DNA of 6,740 nucleotides from GCA-2748575 sp033722575. Lineage in GTDB: Bacteria > Pseudomonadota > Gammaproteobacteria > Pseudomonadales > Ketobacteraceae. Of the stretch, positions 1 to 5,780 are shown one piece after another. Under the pieces are notes generated by a model. That model was not told where the DNA came from. It saw only the letters and a list, made by a program, of their open reading frames with translations, and searched no databases. Both the position numbers and the translations under genes were made by a program. How positions within the stretch are numbered: the stretch's first letter is position 1; each line of letters starts with the position of its first letter. The stretch lies in contig JAWVYU010000293.1 of assembly GCA_033722575.1 (NCBI GenBank), positions 1 through 6,740 on the forward strand. The letters run 5' to 3'.

Positions 1-923
1 CGATTCACCTCCAGTTCCCGCCACAGTTTGTTGTTCCAAAACACATAAACATAACCGGGTTGCAACAGGTCTGCCTGCTGGCGTTTGCGTTCTTTATTGA
101 TATAAGCCAGAGGCTTAACTGGAATCAGCACCGTATCCCATTCGGCTTTGTCGGTGCTTTTATTGCTGGTGGGGTGGGCGTTCACCAAAGGCAGACGAAT
201 ATCACTGGTGGCACCGCTGGTAGCGATCACCAGCGTCAGGTCCCGGGGGACATTGGGTAACCCATCGAATGCCACCAGGCTGCGGTGGGGAACCCGGTGA
301 TCGAGCCGTACCCGCTCAGTTTGCCTGCGCTCGCCGGGTTGCTTACCGCCATTAATGGGGTTGATTTCCAACCTTTGTTTATAGCAACGAGCCCGACCGG
401 CGATTTCAATACAGATTTTGTACTGGCGGTCGCTCTTGGGGGTGTTTGCCAGCTGGTTGGGGTTCTGACTGCCTGAATTGCTCGTCTGACCGTCTGAAGT
501 GCTCGATTGACGCGACTGGGTCTGGTTTCCACCGCTGGTATTGCCGGTGTCGTCTACATTGGCCATTTGCTTAAGCATGGAATCGCTATAGATGCTGGAT
601 TGCGGCCCACTCTTTTTGTGGCGCGACACCCCCTGAGGCGCCCTTGCAGCCCCTCCCGGGTGGGAGACATAGCCTTTTTGTACCAGCAATTGCCCCTTTT
701 GGATTTGCTCTATCAGCGCTTCTTTGGGGGATTGATCAGTGGCCACCAGGAAGCGTTGCAGCTCACCCGCCTGATGATGGTTCTGTTCCAGCAGATTATC
801 CACGAAGCGCCTGATTTCGTGGGCGGAGCGCAGGGGAACCCGCCACTGATTGACGACGGCACCACTCTGACTGCTGGTGACAAGATCGTAAACCTGACTG
901 TCGATGGTAAATCGGAAAGACAT
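1..923 (-). CDS. N-terminal part of a large uncharacterised protein, possibly T6SS-associated (partial, runs off left edge)
   Basis: An uninterrupted minus-strand frame starts at ATG 923 and runs 307 codons to the window edge with no stop, so only the N-terminus is visible. Residues 1-120 are ordinary globular sequence; about 122-163 form a Q/S/T/N/G-rich linker; about 164-307 form a second globular part with the pattern LLQPGYVYVFWNNKLWRELE at 286-305. That pattern recalls the GY(V/I)YV...LW.E signature I associate with VasX N-terminal-like and LysM-type proteins encoded near T6SS genes; this is memory of family style, not a search result. There is no signal peptide, which fits a cytoplasmically loaded T6SS effector or accessory protein. 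A weak Shine-Dalgarno (AGAG) precedes the ATG. The coding call is strong because the frame stays open for 921 bases with a natural protein composition; the function is uncertain. It is transcribed divergently from fic. Confidence 0.8.
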   Translation of the reverse strand, partial: MSFRFTIDSQVYDLVTSSQSGAVVNQWRVPLRSAHEIRRFVDNLLEQNHHQAGELQRFLVATDQSPKEALIEQIQKGQLLVQKGYVSHPGGAARAPQGVSRHKKSGPQSSIYSDSMLKQMANVDDTGNTSGGNQTQSRQSSTSDGQTSNSGSQNPNQLANTPKSDRQYKICIEIAGRARCYKQRLEINPINGGKQPGERRQTERVRLDHRVPHRSLVAFDGLPNVPRDLTLVIATSGATSDIRLPLVNAHPTSNKSTDKAEWDTVLIPVKPLAYINKERKRQQADLLQPGYVYVFWNNKLWRELEVN

Positions 924-929
924 ATCTGA

Positions 930-972
930 CTCTAAAATGCGGGCACTATTACGCATATAGTCAGTTTTAGAG
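930..972. repeat. Imperfect inverted repeat in the leader of the left-edge gene
   Basis: CTCTAAAA (930-937) is the exact reverse complement of TTTTAGAG (965-972), and inside them ATGCG (937-941) pairs with CGCAT (952-956). The structure lies directly upstream of the ATG at 923, so it could be a leader hairpin or an operator. The inner and outer arms are separated by an unpaired stretch on one side. No T-tract follows, so it is not a typical terminator. Confidence 0.35.
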
Positions 973-1063
973 CAAATATATTGTGAGTTCTGGAAGGGAT
1001 CAGGCTATTCGGTGTTGCGACCCCTAACCAAATAAGGCATCTGGAAAGCTGAGGGCCTGTGAC

Positions 1064-1132
1064 ATGTATAAATTTCTGGATTTTTTATACATATCCTGCC
1101 AATATGCATAAAATTTTGGTTTTTTTATACAT
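1064..1132. promoter_or_regulatory. Tandem palindromic operator candidate upstream of fic
   Basis: Two 29-bp palindromes repeat with a 40-bp period. The first has arms ATGTATAAA (1064-1072) and TTTATACAT (1084-1092), perfectly complementary around an 11-bp spacer. The second has ATGCATAAA (1104-1112) and TTTATACAT (1124-1132), one mismatch. A further half-like CATACATA follows at 1143-1150. The region is very A/T-rich and ends about 50 bp before the fic start. The 40-bp period is close to four helical turns, so two dimers would sit on the same face. The natural candidate ligand is the C-terminal winged helix of the Fic protein itself (autoregulation); this is inference. Confidence 0.6.
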
Positions 1133-1185
1133 ATCTTGAAAACATACATAGAAATGCCCCATTTTCTATAAAGGTGCTGAACACA

Positions 1186-2259
1186 ATGGACTTTGAGCTA
1201 ACTCCTCTCCCCCTCCCCAATATTGAAACCTGGGAAACGCGCAAAGTCCTGAAGCATTGCGCAGAAGCCCATCGGCACCTGGCCGAGCTCAAAGGCATGG
1301 CGGCAAGCATTCCCAACGAAGCGATACTGATCAACACTCTGGCTCTTCAGGAAGCCAAAGACAGTTCCGAGATAGAAAATATCATCACTACCCACGACGA
1401 TCTGTACAAGCAAGAATTGGCAATCGAATCGTACACCAGTGCCGCCGCCAAAGAAGTGCGCAACTATGTTGCCGCCCTCAAGCATGGTTTCGCACAGGTT
1501 CGCAAAACCAAGCTTATTCGGCTGGACGACATTATTCAGATTCAGGAGATCATCGAATCCAACCGTGCTGGGCTGCGTAAGCTGCCCGGTACCGCCCTTA
1601 AAAACCAGAGCACGGGTGACATTATCTACACCCCACCACAAGACCCGGAAGAAATTCTGACACTAATGAATAATCTCACCGCCTACATCAACGACGAAAG
1701 CCTGTGCGATGCCGACCCACTGGTAAAAATGGCCATTATCCACCACCAGTTTGAGAGCATTCACCCCTTCTACGATGGCAACGGGCGCACCGGGCGCATA
1801 CTCAACATACTGTATCTTGTAGCGCAAAACCTGTTGGACCTACCCGTGCTTTACCTGAGCCGCTACATCACCCGCAACAAAGGTCCTTATTATGCAGAAT
1901 TGCAGAATGCTCGTGTTTCCGGCCAATGGGAGCCCTGGTTAATCTATATGCTTCAGGGTATTTCTGACACTGCTCAGCATACCGCCGGACTGATCAATGA
2001 CATTAAAAAGCTGATGAAGAGCTATAAACGCATGATTCGGACTGAACAGCCGAAGATGTACCGACAGGAATTACTTAATAACCTGTTCAACCACCCTTAC
2101 ACCAAGATTGAATTTGTGATGGAGGATCTGCAAGTCAGCCGTATAACGGCAACCAAATATCTGGATAATCTGGTAGCCATGGGCTTGCTCAAGAAGGAGA
2201 AGCTGGGGCGCATGAATTACTATATTAACCAGTCGCTTTTTGAGTTATTCACACGGTAA
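1186..2259 (+). CDS. fic: Fic family protein adenylyltransferase with C-terminal winged helix
   Basis: This is a Fic-domain enzyme of 357 residues, expected to transfer AMP (or another nucleotide moiety) to target hydroxyl side chains in the cytoplasm. The Fic core motif HPFYDGNGRTGR is at residues 193-204, with catalytic His193 and the phosphate-binding GNGR. An N-terminal Fic_N-type region carries S60-S-E-I-E64-N65, matching the [S/T]xxxE[G/N] inhibitory-helix motif of class II Fic proteins, in which the Glu blocks productive ATP binding. A C-terminal winged helix (about 295-348, with a recognition-helix-like VSRITATKYLDNLVAMGLL) suggests DNA binding. The architecture and length resemble the Shewanella SoFic type. 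I chose ATG 1186 because AAAGGTG (1170-1176) is a good Shine-Dalgarno for it; an in-frame GTG at 1174 would add four residues but overlaps that site. It is the only plus-strand gene and converges on the gene ending at 2295. Confidence 0.95.
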   Translation: MDFELTPLPLPNIETWETRKVLKHCAEAHRHLAELKGMAASIPNEAILINTLALQEAKDSSEIENIITTHDDLYKQELAIESYTSAAAKEVRNYVAALKHGFAQVRKTKLIRLDDIIQIQEIIESNRAGLRKLPGTALKNQSTGDIIYTPPQDPEEILTLMNNLTAYINDESLCDADPLVKMAIIHHQFESIHPFYDGNGRTGRILNILYLVAQNLLDLPVLYLSRYITRNKGPYYAELQNARVSGQWEPWLIYMLQGISDTAQHTAGLINDIKKLMKSYKRMIRTEQPKMYRQELLNNLFNHPYTKIEFVMEDLQVSRITATKYLDNLVAMGLLKKEKLGRMNYYINQSLFELFTR

Positions 2260-2294
2260 AGATGTTAACCATTTCCCAATGCGTATATCTCAGG

Positions 2295-2786
2295 TCAATC
2301 ATTTGAACTAACCAGAGGAAGGCTATCCAGAAGATTGAAGGGCTCATTAAACAGTCTGGATTCCTCTACTCTTTTCTGAATCTTTTGAGGTAGAGCATTA
2401 TATTTTTCAATGGCGTCCCACCGATACTTTTCAGATGAGGCAATAATTTTATCCAGCTTCTGCATCATTTCTTTACCAGACTGAGATGCATATTCGTTAA
2501 AAGCCCTAGTGGCTATAAGATAATCGACATATTCTCTTCTTGAACACTCAAAGTGCAGTCTGGAGAATTGATATGCCAAAACAATCTTTAACTCATCTCG
2601 CTCCAAACCCAGGCTTTTGATCTTTTCGCTATTTAGTGTTTTCTCGTTTTCTCTACAGTATTCCAGTTTCCTGGATAGGCTTTCTATCGACTCGGCCAAT
2701 TGCAGAGTCAACGCTGAAGGAATTTCATTAACAGCATTTGCCGAACCCACAACGCATAACAATATAAACGTGATAGCTGTTCTCAT
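2295..2786 (-). CDS. Exported helical protein of unknown function, possible periplasmic immunity or partner protein
   Basis: 163 residues. The N-terminus MRTAITFILLCVVGSANA is a clear Sec signal peptide with a likely signal peptidase I cleavage after ANA at residue 18. The mature part is rich in charged, helix-forming residues and contains two cysteines (44 and 81) that could form a periplasmic disulfide. I recognise no family. Its ATG overlaps the stop of the upstream gene as ATGA (2786-2783), so the two are translationally coupled. A small exported protein coupled to an unexported one is the usual layout of a T6SS effector followed by its periplasmic immunity protein, but nothing in the upstream partner confirms a toxin. 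The gene is more A/T-rich than the left-edge gene or the effector region, hinting at separate origin. It converges with fic across a 35-bp gap in which I see no clear terminator. Confidence 0.75.
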   Translation of the reverse strand: MRTAITFILLCVVGSANAVNEIPSALTLQLAESIESLSRKLEYCRENEKTLNSEKIKSLGLERDELKIVLAYQFSRLHFECSRREYVDYLIATRAFNEYASQSGKEMMQKLDKIIASSEKYRWDAIEKYNALPQKIQKRVEESRLFNEPFNLLDSLPLVSSND

Positions 2787-3115
2787 TGTAATTTACATCC
2801 TTTTGCTACAGCTTTAAAAAAAAGCTCTTGCTCCCTTGATGGACTCATGACCGCCGCCATTGTTGCTGTCTGATAAATTCGCTCTCTTGATATTTTTGGC
2901 ACGCTCACAAGTGCGTTCGCCAATGTAACGAAGTCAGTGCTCTGGAAAGAATACGCAGCTTTCCACCCGTCATTGCCCAGAAATATATTAAGCATTGTGC
3001 CACCGGCCATTATCGGCGTTAGCACCTTCGAGAAATCATAAACATCGCGTATATCTTCTATAGCCTGCTTACCGTAATGATCAAATTTTAAATGACTAAT
3101 ATTCGGACAATCCAT
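2783..3115 (-). CDS. Hypothetical protein, 110 aa, coupled to the exported protein downstream
   Basis: 110 residues, beginning MDCPNISHLKFDHYGKQ, with no signal peptide. The stretch 33-48 (TPIMAGGTMLNIFLGN) is moderately hydrophobic but too short and interrupted to be called a membrane segment. Cys3 and Cys107 are the only cysteines. AGGGAG lies about 9 bases ahead of the ATG, a convincing ribosome site that supports this start. The stop overlaps the next gene's start (ATGA), so the pair forms an operon. The same AGGGAG overlaps the end of another open frame that stops nine bases before this ATG (see 3122-3217), so this gene may once have been the middle of a longer operon. I do not recognise the family. 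Confidence 0.7.
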   Translation of the reverse strand: MDCPNISHLKFDHYGKQAIEDIRDVYDFSKVLTPIMAGGTMLNIFLGNDGWKAAYSFQSTDFVTLANALVSVPKISRERIYQTATMAAVMSPSREQELFFKAVAKGCKLQ

Positions 3116-3121
3116 GTTGAT

Positions 3122-3217
3122 CTACTCCCTGACTTCAATGCCAATTTCACCATAAAGACCGTAGCGACGCAAAAAGACATAACGCTGAGGAAAACTACTG
3201 TAGACCCAGTTCTTCCT
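3122..3217 (-). pseudogene. Probable 3' stump of a lost gene
   Basis: A minus-strand open stretch of 31 codons ends at TAG 3124-3122 and begins just after an in-frame TGA (3220-3218). Its translation contains VYSSFPQRYVFLRRYGLYGE followed by IGIEVRE, which reads like genuine protein rather than noise. It has no start codon or ribosome site of its own and stops 6 bases before the ATG at 3115, the spacing expected of an upstream operon gene. The most economical reading is that the 5' part of a gene was lost when the PIN/HTH module arrived. A second short open stretch in another frame (ending at TAG 3197-3195, ...YRQVHKVALKNVKEELGLQ) could be more of the same gene after a frameshift. Identity unknown. 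Confidence 0.35.
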
Positions 3218-3265
3218 TCACATTCTTAAGGGCAACTTTATGTACTTGCCGATAAGATAGGCCGT

Positions 3266-3832
3266 TTACAAAAACTCGATAAATTCCCGCAATTTGGAAA
3301 CCGTCTGCGGTAACTGCTGCCTCTGCAACACAGCCAGAAATTCATCCACCCCCATTTGAGGATTCTTCAGCGCCAATCTTTGGGAACGTACCGCCTGGCA
3401 ACATGCCGGTGCAGCCATATCAAGCTGATAAAAAATAAAGTCATCCGGGTGAATGATATCGATAGCATAATGTTTTAATGCTTCTTCAGGAAAATCCTTT
3501 TGATTGAAGGTAACAATTGCATCCGCGTTGCAGCGGATAGCAGCTGCCAATACGTGCCGATCATCCGGATCCGGCAATTCAAGCGTACCTATCAAGGACT
3601 CATAACCTGTCACCTTTGCATCGCGAACATGCAAATCCATCAGGTCCCGAGCGCGCTCCAACTTCTCCCTGGAATGATTGCCCTGTCGTAAAACCGCGGT
3701 TATCCACTCTTCATGAATATGATCCGACCAGTAGGCTTTAAATAAATCCGTTAATGTCAGGCGCATTAACAGATCCCGCAAAGGTGCCGGGTACAGCACA
3801 CACGCATCGAAAACTACAGAAAACCGCGCCAT
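3266..3832 (-). CDS. vapC: PIN-domain ribonuclease toxin, VapC50-like
   Basis: 188 residues. PIN domains are Mg-dependent endoribonucleases; as VapC toxins they cleave specific RNAs such as tRNA or rRNA. The acidic active-site residues are visible: Asp9 in VVFDACVLYP, Glu41/Glu42 in HIHEEW, the Asp88/Asp90/Asp91 cluster in ELPDPDDRHVLAAAI, and the C-terminal TFNQKDFP with Asn110 and Asp113. The protein is about 50 residues longer than ordinary VapC; the extra helical C-terminus (about 135-188) matches my recollection of the VapC50 subgroup, whose M. tuberculosis member is paired with an 'excisionase'-annotated protein. That is just the arrangement here: the HTH antitoxin gene ends 6 bp upstream, so the two are one operon with the antitoxin first. 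All catalytic positions appear intact, so the toxin should be functional. The PIN assignment is firm; the 50 subgroup is less so. Confidence 0.9.
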   Translation of the reverse strand: MARFSVVFDACVLYPAPLRDLLMRLTLTDLFKAYWSDHIHEEWITAVLRQGNHSREKLERARDLMDLHVRDAKVTGYESLIGTLELPDPDDRHVLAAAIRCNADAIVTFNQKDFPEEALKHYAIDIIHPDDFIFYQLDMAAPACCQAVRSQRLALKNPQMGVDEFLAVLQRQQLPQTVSKLREFIEFL

Positions 3833-3838
3833 AGAAAC

Positions 3839-4291
3839 TCAATAACCCATATCCTCATCCTGAGAAAAAGCAGCTAACTCATCCAATGCTGCTACCCTTT
3901 TCTGATCTTCCTTTTCCTTATAGCCAAGCAAGTCTGTTAACAACACCCGTCGGTGGGCCCCAACTTTGCGGAAAGGTATCACACCTTTTTCCAAGAGACC
4001 CACCAGAAAAGGCCGACTAACATTGAGAATCTCCGCAGCCTGCTGGGTGCTCACCTCCTGGTGCACCGGAATCAGATTAATCGCATTTCCCCTGGACATC
4101 TCTGAGAGAACATCCAGTAGCAACTGCAGTACATGGCCGGGCAACACCAGCTCATCTGATTCACCATTACTCCCTCGCAGTGACAATTGAACCCGCTCTA
4201 CATCTGCATATTTCGATAAGGTGCGACTAGACTCTTTGGCCTGTTCTACCTCGTCTGGAGTCGGCAAATGAACGATTTTTTGAGTACCCAT
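3839..4291 (-). CDS. vapB: Excisionase-type HTH antitoxin of the PIN toxin (VapB50-like)
   Basis: 150 residues from ATG 4291; an in-frame TTG at 4306 would give 155, but GAGTGGGA ahead of the ATG makes it the better start. Residues about 80-121 form a MerR/excisionase-type helix-turn-helix (STQQAAEILNVSRPFLVGLL, then PFRKVGAHRRV for the wing). The N-terminal ~75 residues precede this DNA-binding domain, and the acidic tail (AAFSQDEDMGY) is the likely toxin-contacting or degradation-prone part. The stop is 6 bp from the PIN toxin start. Known members of this type bind the toxin and the promoter; autorepression here is supported by a three-copy repeat in the promoter region. Although such proteins are often named excisionase, there is no integrase nearby and the pairing with PIN argues for an antitoxin. 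Confidence 0.87.
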   Translation of the reverse strand: MGTQKIVHLPTPDEVEQAKESSRTLSKYADVERVQLSLRGSNGESDELVLPGHVLQLLLDVLSEMSRGNAINLIPVHQEVSTQQAAEILNVSRPFLVGLLEKGVIPFRKVGAHRRVLLTDLLGYKEKEDQKRVAALDELAAFSQDEDMGY

Positions 4292-4332
4292 AGGAATCCC
4301 ACTCAATGAAACATCTAGATAGATACTTCAGA

Positions 4333-4372
4333 ATCTTAGCATAAACGAAATATTCGAAACATCCGAAATAAC
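4333..4372 (-). promoter_or_regulatory. Candidate promoter and three-copy 9-bp iteron operator of the vapBC pair
   Basis: On the plus strand CGAAATATT (4346-4354), CGAAACATC (4355-4363) and CGAAATAAC (4364-4372) are contiguous 9-bp direct repeats sharing CGAAA at a strict 9-bp period. On the minus strand, just downstream, TGCTAAGAT is an extended -10-like element (TAAGAT at 4338-4333), placing the repeats over the -35 region. This is where an autorepressing antitoxin would bind. The repeat is seen directly; the operator role is inference. Confidence 0.45.
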
Positions 4373-4454
4373 AGAACCCGATCCTAATAGACAATCAGAC
4401 GGTGGGTTAGAGCACATATAGACGGTGACAGATTGCGCGTTTTATAGACACATT

Positions 4455-4634
4455 CTAAGTATTTAGCTGCAGATAAGCGCATTTCGACACACTTTTAGTC
4501 ACCCCCCCAAGCACACCCCCCACCACATACACCGTCACCGGCCCTTCAGAACACTCCGCATCCGACGCCAGATTCTCAGTCAGCACCACCACCCTGGCAC
4601 CATCCTTCTTCACAAAGGTCACCTTATGCACCTG
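4455..4634 (-). pseudogene. 3' fragment of a duplicated Tlde1-type immunity gene
   Basis: The translation QVHKVTFVKKDGARVVVLTE continuing to VTVYVVG is identical to the C-terminal third of the intact immunity-like protein encoded at 5781-6149. The fragment lacks the signal peptide and first ~75 residues, has no ATG (only a TTG at 4640 outside the homology), and no ribosome site, so it is probably not expressed. Its G-run is two bases longer than in the intact copy, shifting the frame at the very end and adding a spurious tail (VTKSVSKCAYLQLNT) up to TAG 4457-4455. With five Gs the frame would read LGGD and stop at TAA, which may be the ancestral C-terminus. Confidence 0.8.
4499..4634. repeat. 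Direct repeat copy 1 (136 bp) bracketing the wHTH/nucleotidyltransferase module
   Basis: Nearly identical to 5791-5924 in the same orientation. By eye the only differences are a 7-C versus 5-C run at the left end and two single-base changes (CACACC/CACATC and CCCTTCAG/CCCCTCAG). Similarity ends abruptly after GCACCTG on the right and before TCACCCCC on the left. Confidence 0.92.
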
Positions 4635-4717
4635 TTTCAACTTAAAGGCGAAATTGACTCTGAAAAATCTACAACGAATTAATCACGAGGCGGGCACAAC
4701 TGACAAGTGGTTCTCGT

Positions 4718-5323
4718 TCAAATGTTTTCAAGTAGAATTTCGGCGAGCAGATGCTCAAGCTGTGCCATATCTAATATGTTCTGCTTCCGGGCTCTTCGAT
4801 ACAGGTCTTGAAACAGACCATAATCTGCACTGGTACCTTCGTGTTCGCAGAAGGCTTTGAATTCGACAGGATCACGCTGGTGTTTAATCAATATAGTCGC
4901 AGCCTGTATTAACGATTGACGATCCTGCCAATGTATATAGGCTGCCAGACGATCTTTAACCACATCCCTCACAGTCAGAATAGGCACGCTTTTATCAGCC
5001 ACCGACTGTTGAGTAGTTTCTTTAATCAGTTGATCCCCGACCGATAGCGGCCCTGGAGGGAACTCCACGGTGATATCGGTAGTGTCATTTTCATACACTC
5101 TGCCCCGCTTGTGGAATCCGAGTTCTGCCATAGCACGATGTATTGCTTTGGGCGCGCTGTAGTTGGTATTGACCATGTCGATATCCTTGGTGAGATACAG
5201 GTTGTCGGTATAGATCTCTACCGCAAGGCCACCTACCAACACCACCTCAATGCCATGGCTTTGCAAGTGCTCCGCTATCAACGCTGTCAGCTCCGTAATG
5301 GGTGTATTGCTGAAATCATTCAC
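4718..5323 (-). CDS. Nucleotidyltransferase, AbiEii/DUF6036-like toxin candidate
   Basis: 201 residues of the polymerase-beta-like nucleotidyltransferase fold. The signature VLVGGLAVEIY (28-38, Gly31-Gly32) followed by LTKDIDMV (44-51, metal ligands Asp47 and Asp49) is intact, and ITVEF (84-88) likely gives the third acidic residue (Glu87). The stretch TVRDVVKDRLAAYIHWQDRQ (117-136), continuing SLIQAATIL, is typical of the DUF6036/AbiEii-type branch. Related enzymes such as AbiEii/MenT transfer nucleotides to tRNA and act as toxins or phage-defence effectors; which substrate this one uses cannot be read. The start is GTG at 5323, whose GTGA overlaps the stop of the upstream winged-helix gene; AAGGG about 9 bases upstream supports it. 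An ATG at 5319 is out of frame. Coupling to a regulator makes a toxin-antitoxin role likely, but it remains an inference. Confidence 0.85.
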   Translation of the reverse strand: MNDFSNTPITELTALIAEHLQSHGIEVVLVGGLAVEIYTDNLYLTKDIDMVNTNYSAPKAIHRAMAELGFHKRGRVYENDTTDITVEFPPGPLSVGDQLIKETTQQSVADKSVPILTVRDVVKDRLAAYIHWQDRQSLIQAATILIKHQRDPVEFKAFCEHEGTSADYGLFQDLYRRARKQNILDMAQLEHLLAEILLENI

Positions 5324-5691
5324 TGCCCGTTACCCTTTTCGCGCTTACGCACTGGCTTCAGAACCTTGCCCGCTTGCCTTGGTCGAGTACGCTGCACCAT
5401 CAGCTCGTTGATGATTTCCGCTGGATACGCCTCGGCAGCAGCCTTCAGAAGCTGCTTTAGAGGTTCCATAAAAGGATATCGGGGGTTTAGCTCGTAATTG
5501 CGCACCTTACCGATTAGCTGGCTAACGACAACTCCATCGGCTTCCAGGCGTGCCAGCTGTTTTTGGATGGGGTTGGTTGGCACGCCATAAAACCCGGCAA
5601 TGCTTTTGCCGTAACCATTGCCCCTAAGTAGCAGATATATCAGTATTTTTTCCTGCGTTTCGGCTCGCAGTACGCCTTTCAAAACGAACAT
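5320..5691 (-). CDS. Winged-helix regulator/antitoxin partner of the nucleotidyltransferase
   Basis: 123 residues from ATG 5691 (GAGTG lies 6 bases ahead); an in-frame GTG at 5700 would give 126. An ArsR/MarR-like winged helix occupies about residues 8-72 (numbering from the ATG): AETQEKILIYLLL for helix 1, GYGKSIAGFYGVPTNPIQKQ for the helix-turn-helix, LARLEADGVVVSQLIGKVRNYELN for the last helix and wing. The C-terminus is basic (RTRPRQ...PVRKREKGNG), which could contact nucleic acid. The gene overlaps the nucleotidyltransferase by GTGA, antitoxin-first as in many type II/IV pairs, and its upstream region carries paired palindromes, suggesting it represses its own operon. Confidence 0.82.
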   Translation of the reverse strand: MFVLKGVLRAETQEKILIYLLLRGNGYGKSIAGFYGVPTNPIQKQLARLEADGVVVSQLIGKVRNYELNPRYPFMEPLKQLLKAAAEAYPAEIINELMVQRTRPRQAGKVLKPVRKREKGNGQ

Positions 5692-5717
5692 TAGCTGCAC
5701 TCAACCAAACCAACACA

Positions 5718-5764
5718 TGGTTAATATAGACCATTGATTGGTATATTTATACCATTAGTTGGTA
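5718..5764. promoter_or_regulatory. Palindromic operator array of the wHTH/nucleotidyltransferase operon
   Basis: TGGT-N8-ACCA occurs twice, at 5718-5733 and 5739-5754, exactly 21 bp (two helical turns) apart; the second, TGGTATATTTATACCA, has perfect 7-bp arms. Overlapping this, ACCATTGATTGGTA (5730-5743) and ACCATTAGTTGGTA (5751-5764) are direct repeats with the same 21-bp period, giving a further TGGT half-site at 5760. On the minus strand -10-like TATATT (5728-5723) and TATAAA (5751-5746) lie inside the array, so binding would block transcription. Confidence 0.6.
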
Positions 5765-5780
5765 AACAGGTATCCTCTGC

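Noticed and set aside
60..929. Several plus-strand and offset minus-strand open frames in the first 930 bases
   Set aside because: They are shadows of the single continuous minus-strand frame from 923 to the left edge, which has far better protein character.
1198..1641. 147-codon minus-strand open frame inside fic
   Set aside because: It lies wholly within the strongly supported fic gene and its translation looks like an antisense shadow without recognisable motifs.
3195..3260. QVHKV in the short frame at 3195-3260 also occurs in the immunity protein (QVHKVTFV), hinting at a third immunity copy
   Set aside because: The match is five residues, is not extended on either side, and the underlying bases differ at most third positions; chance is more likely.
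3839..4291. Phage excisionase with an implied integrated prophage or integrative element
   Set aside because: The HTH is of the excisionase type but is coupled to a PIN toxin, and no integrase, tRNA or phage gene is present, so an antitoxin is the better call.
4346..4372. Short repeats as a CRISPR array or replication origin
   Set aside because: Three 9-bp units without spacers, no cas genes, no replication initiator gene; the promoter position explains them better.
4397..4427. AGACGGTG repeated at 4397 and 4420
   Set aside because: Only two 8-bp copies with dissimilar flanks and no palindromic structure; insufficient for an operator or an array.
4455..4640. A functional 61-residue protein starting at TTG 4640
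   Set aside because: No Shine-Dalgarno, no ATG, no signal peptide, and its sequence is just the copied tail of the full-length immunity gene.
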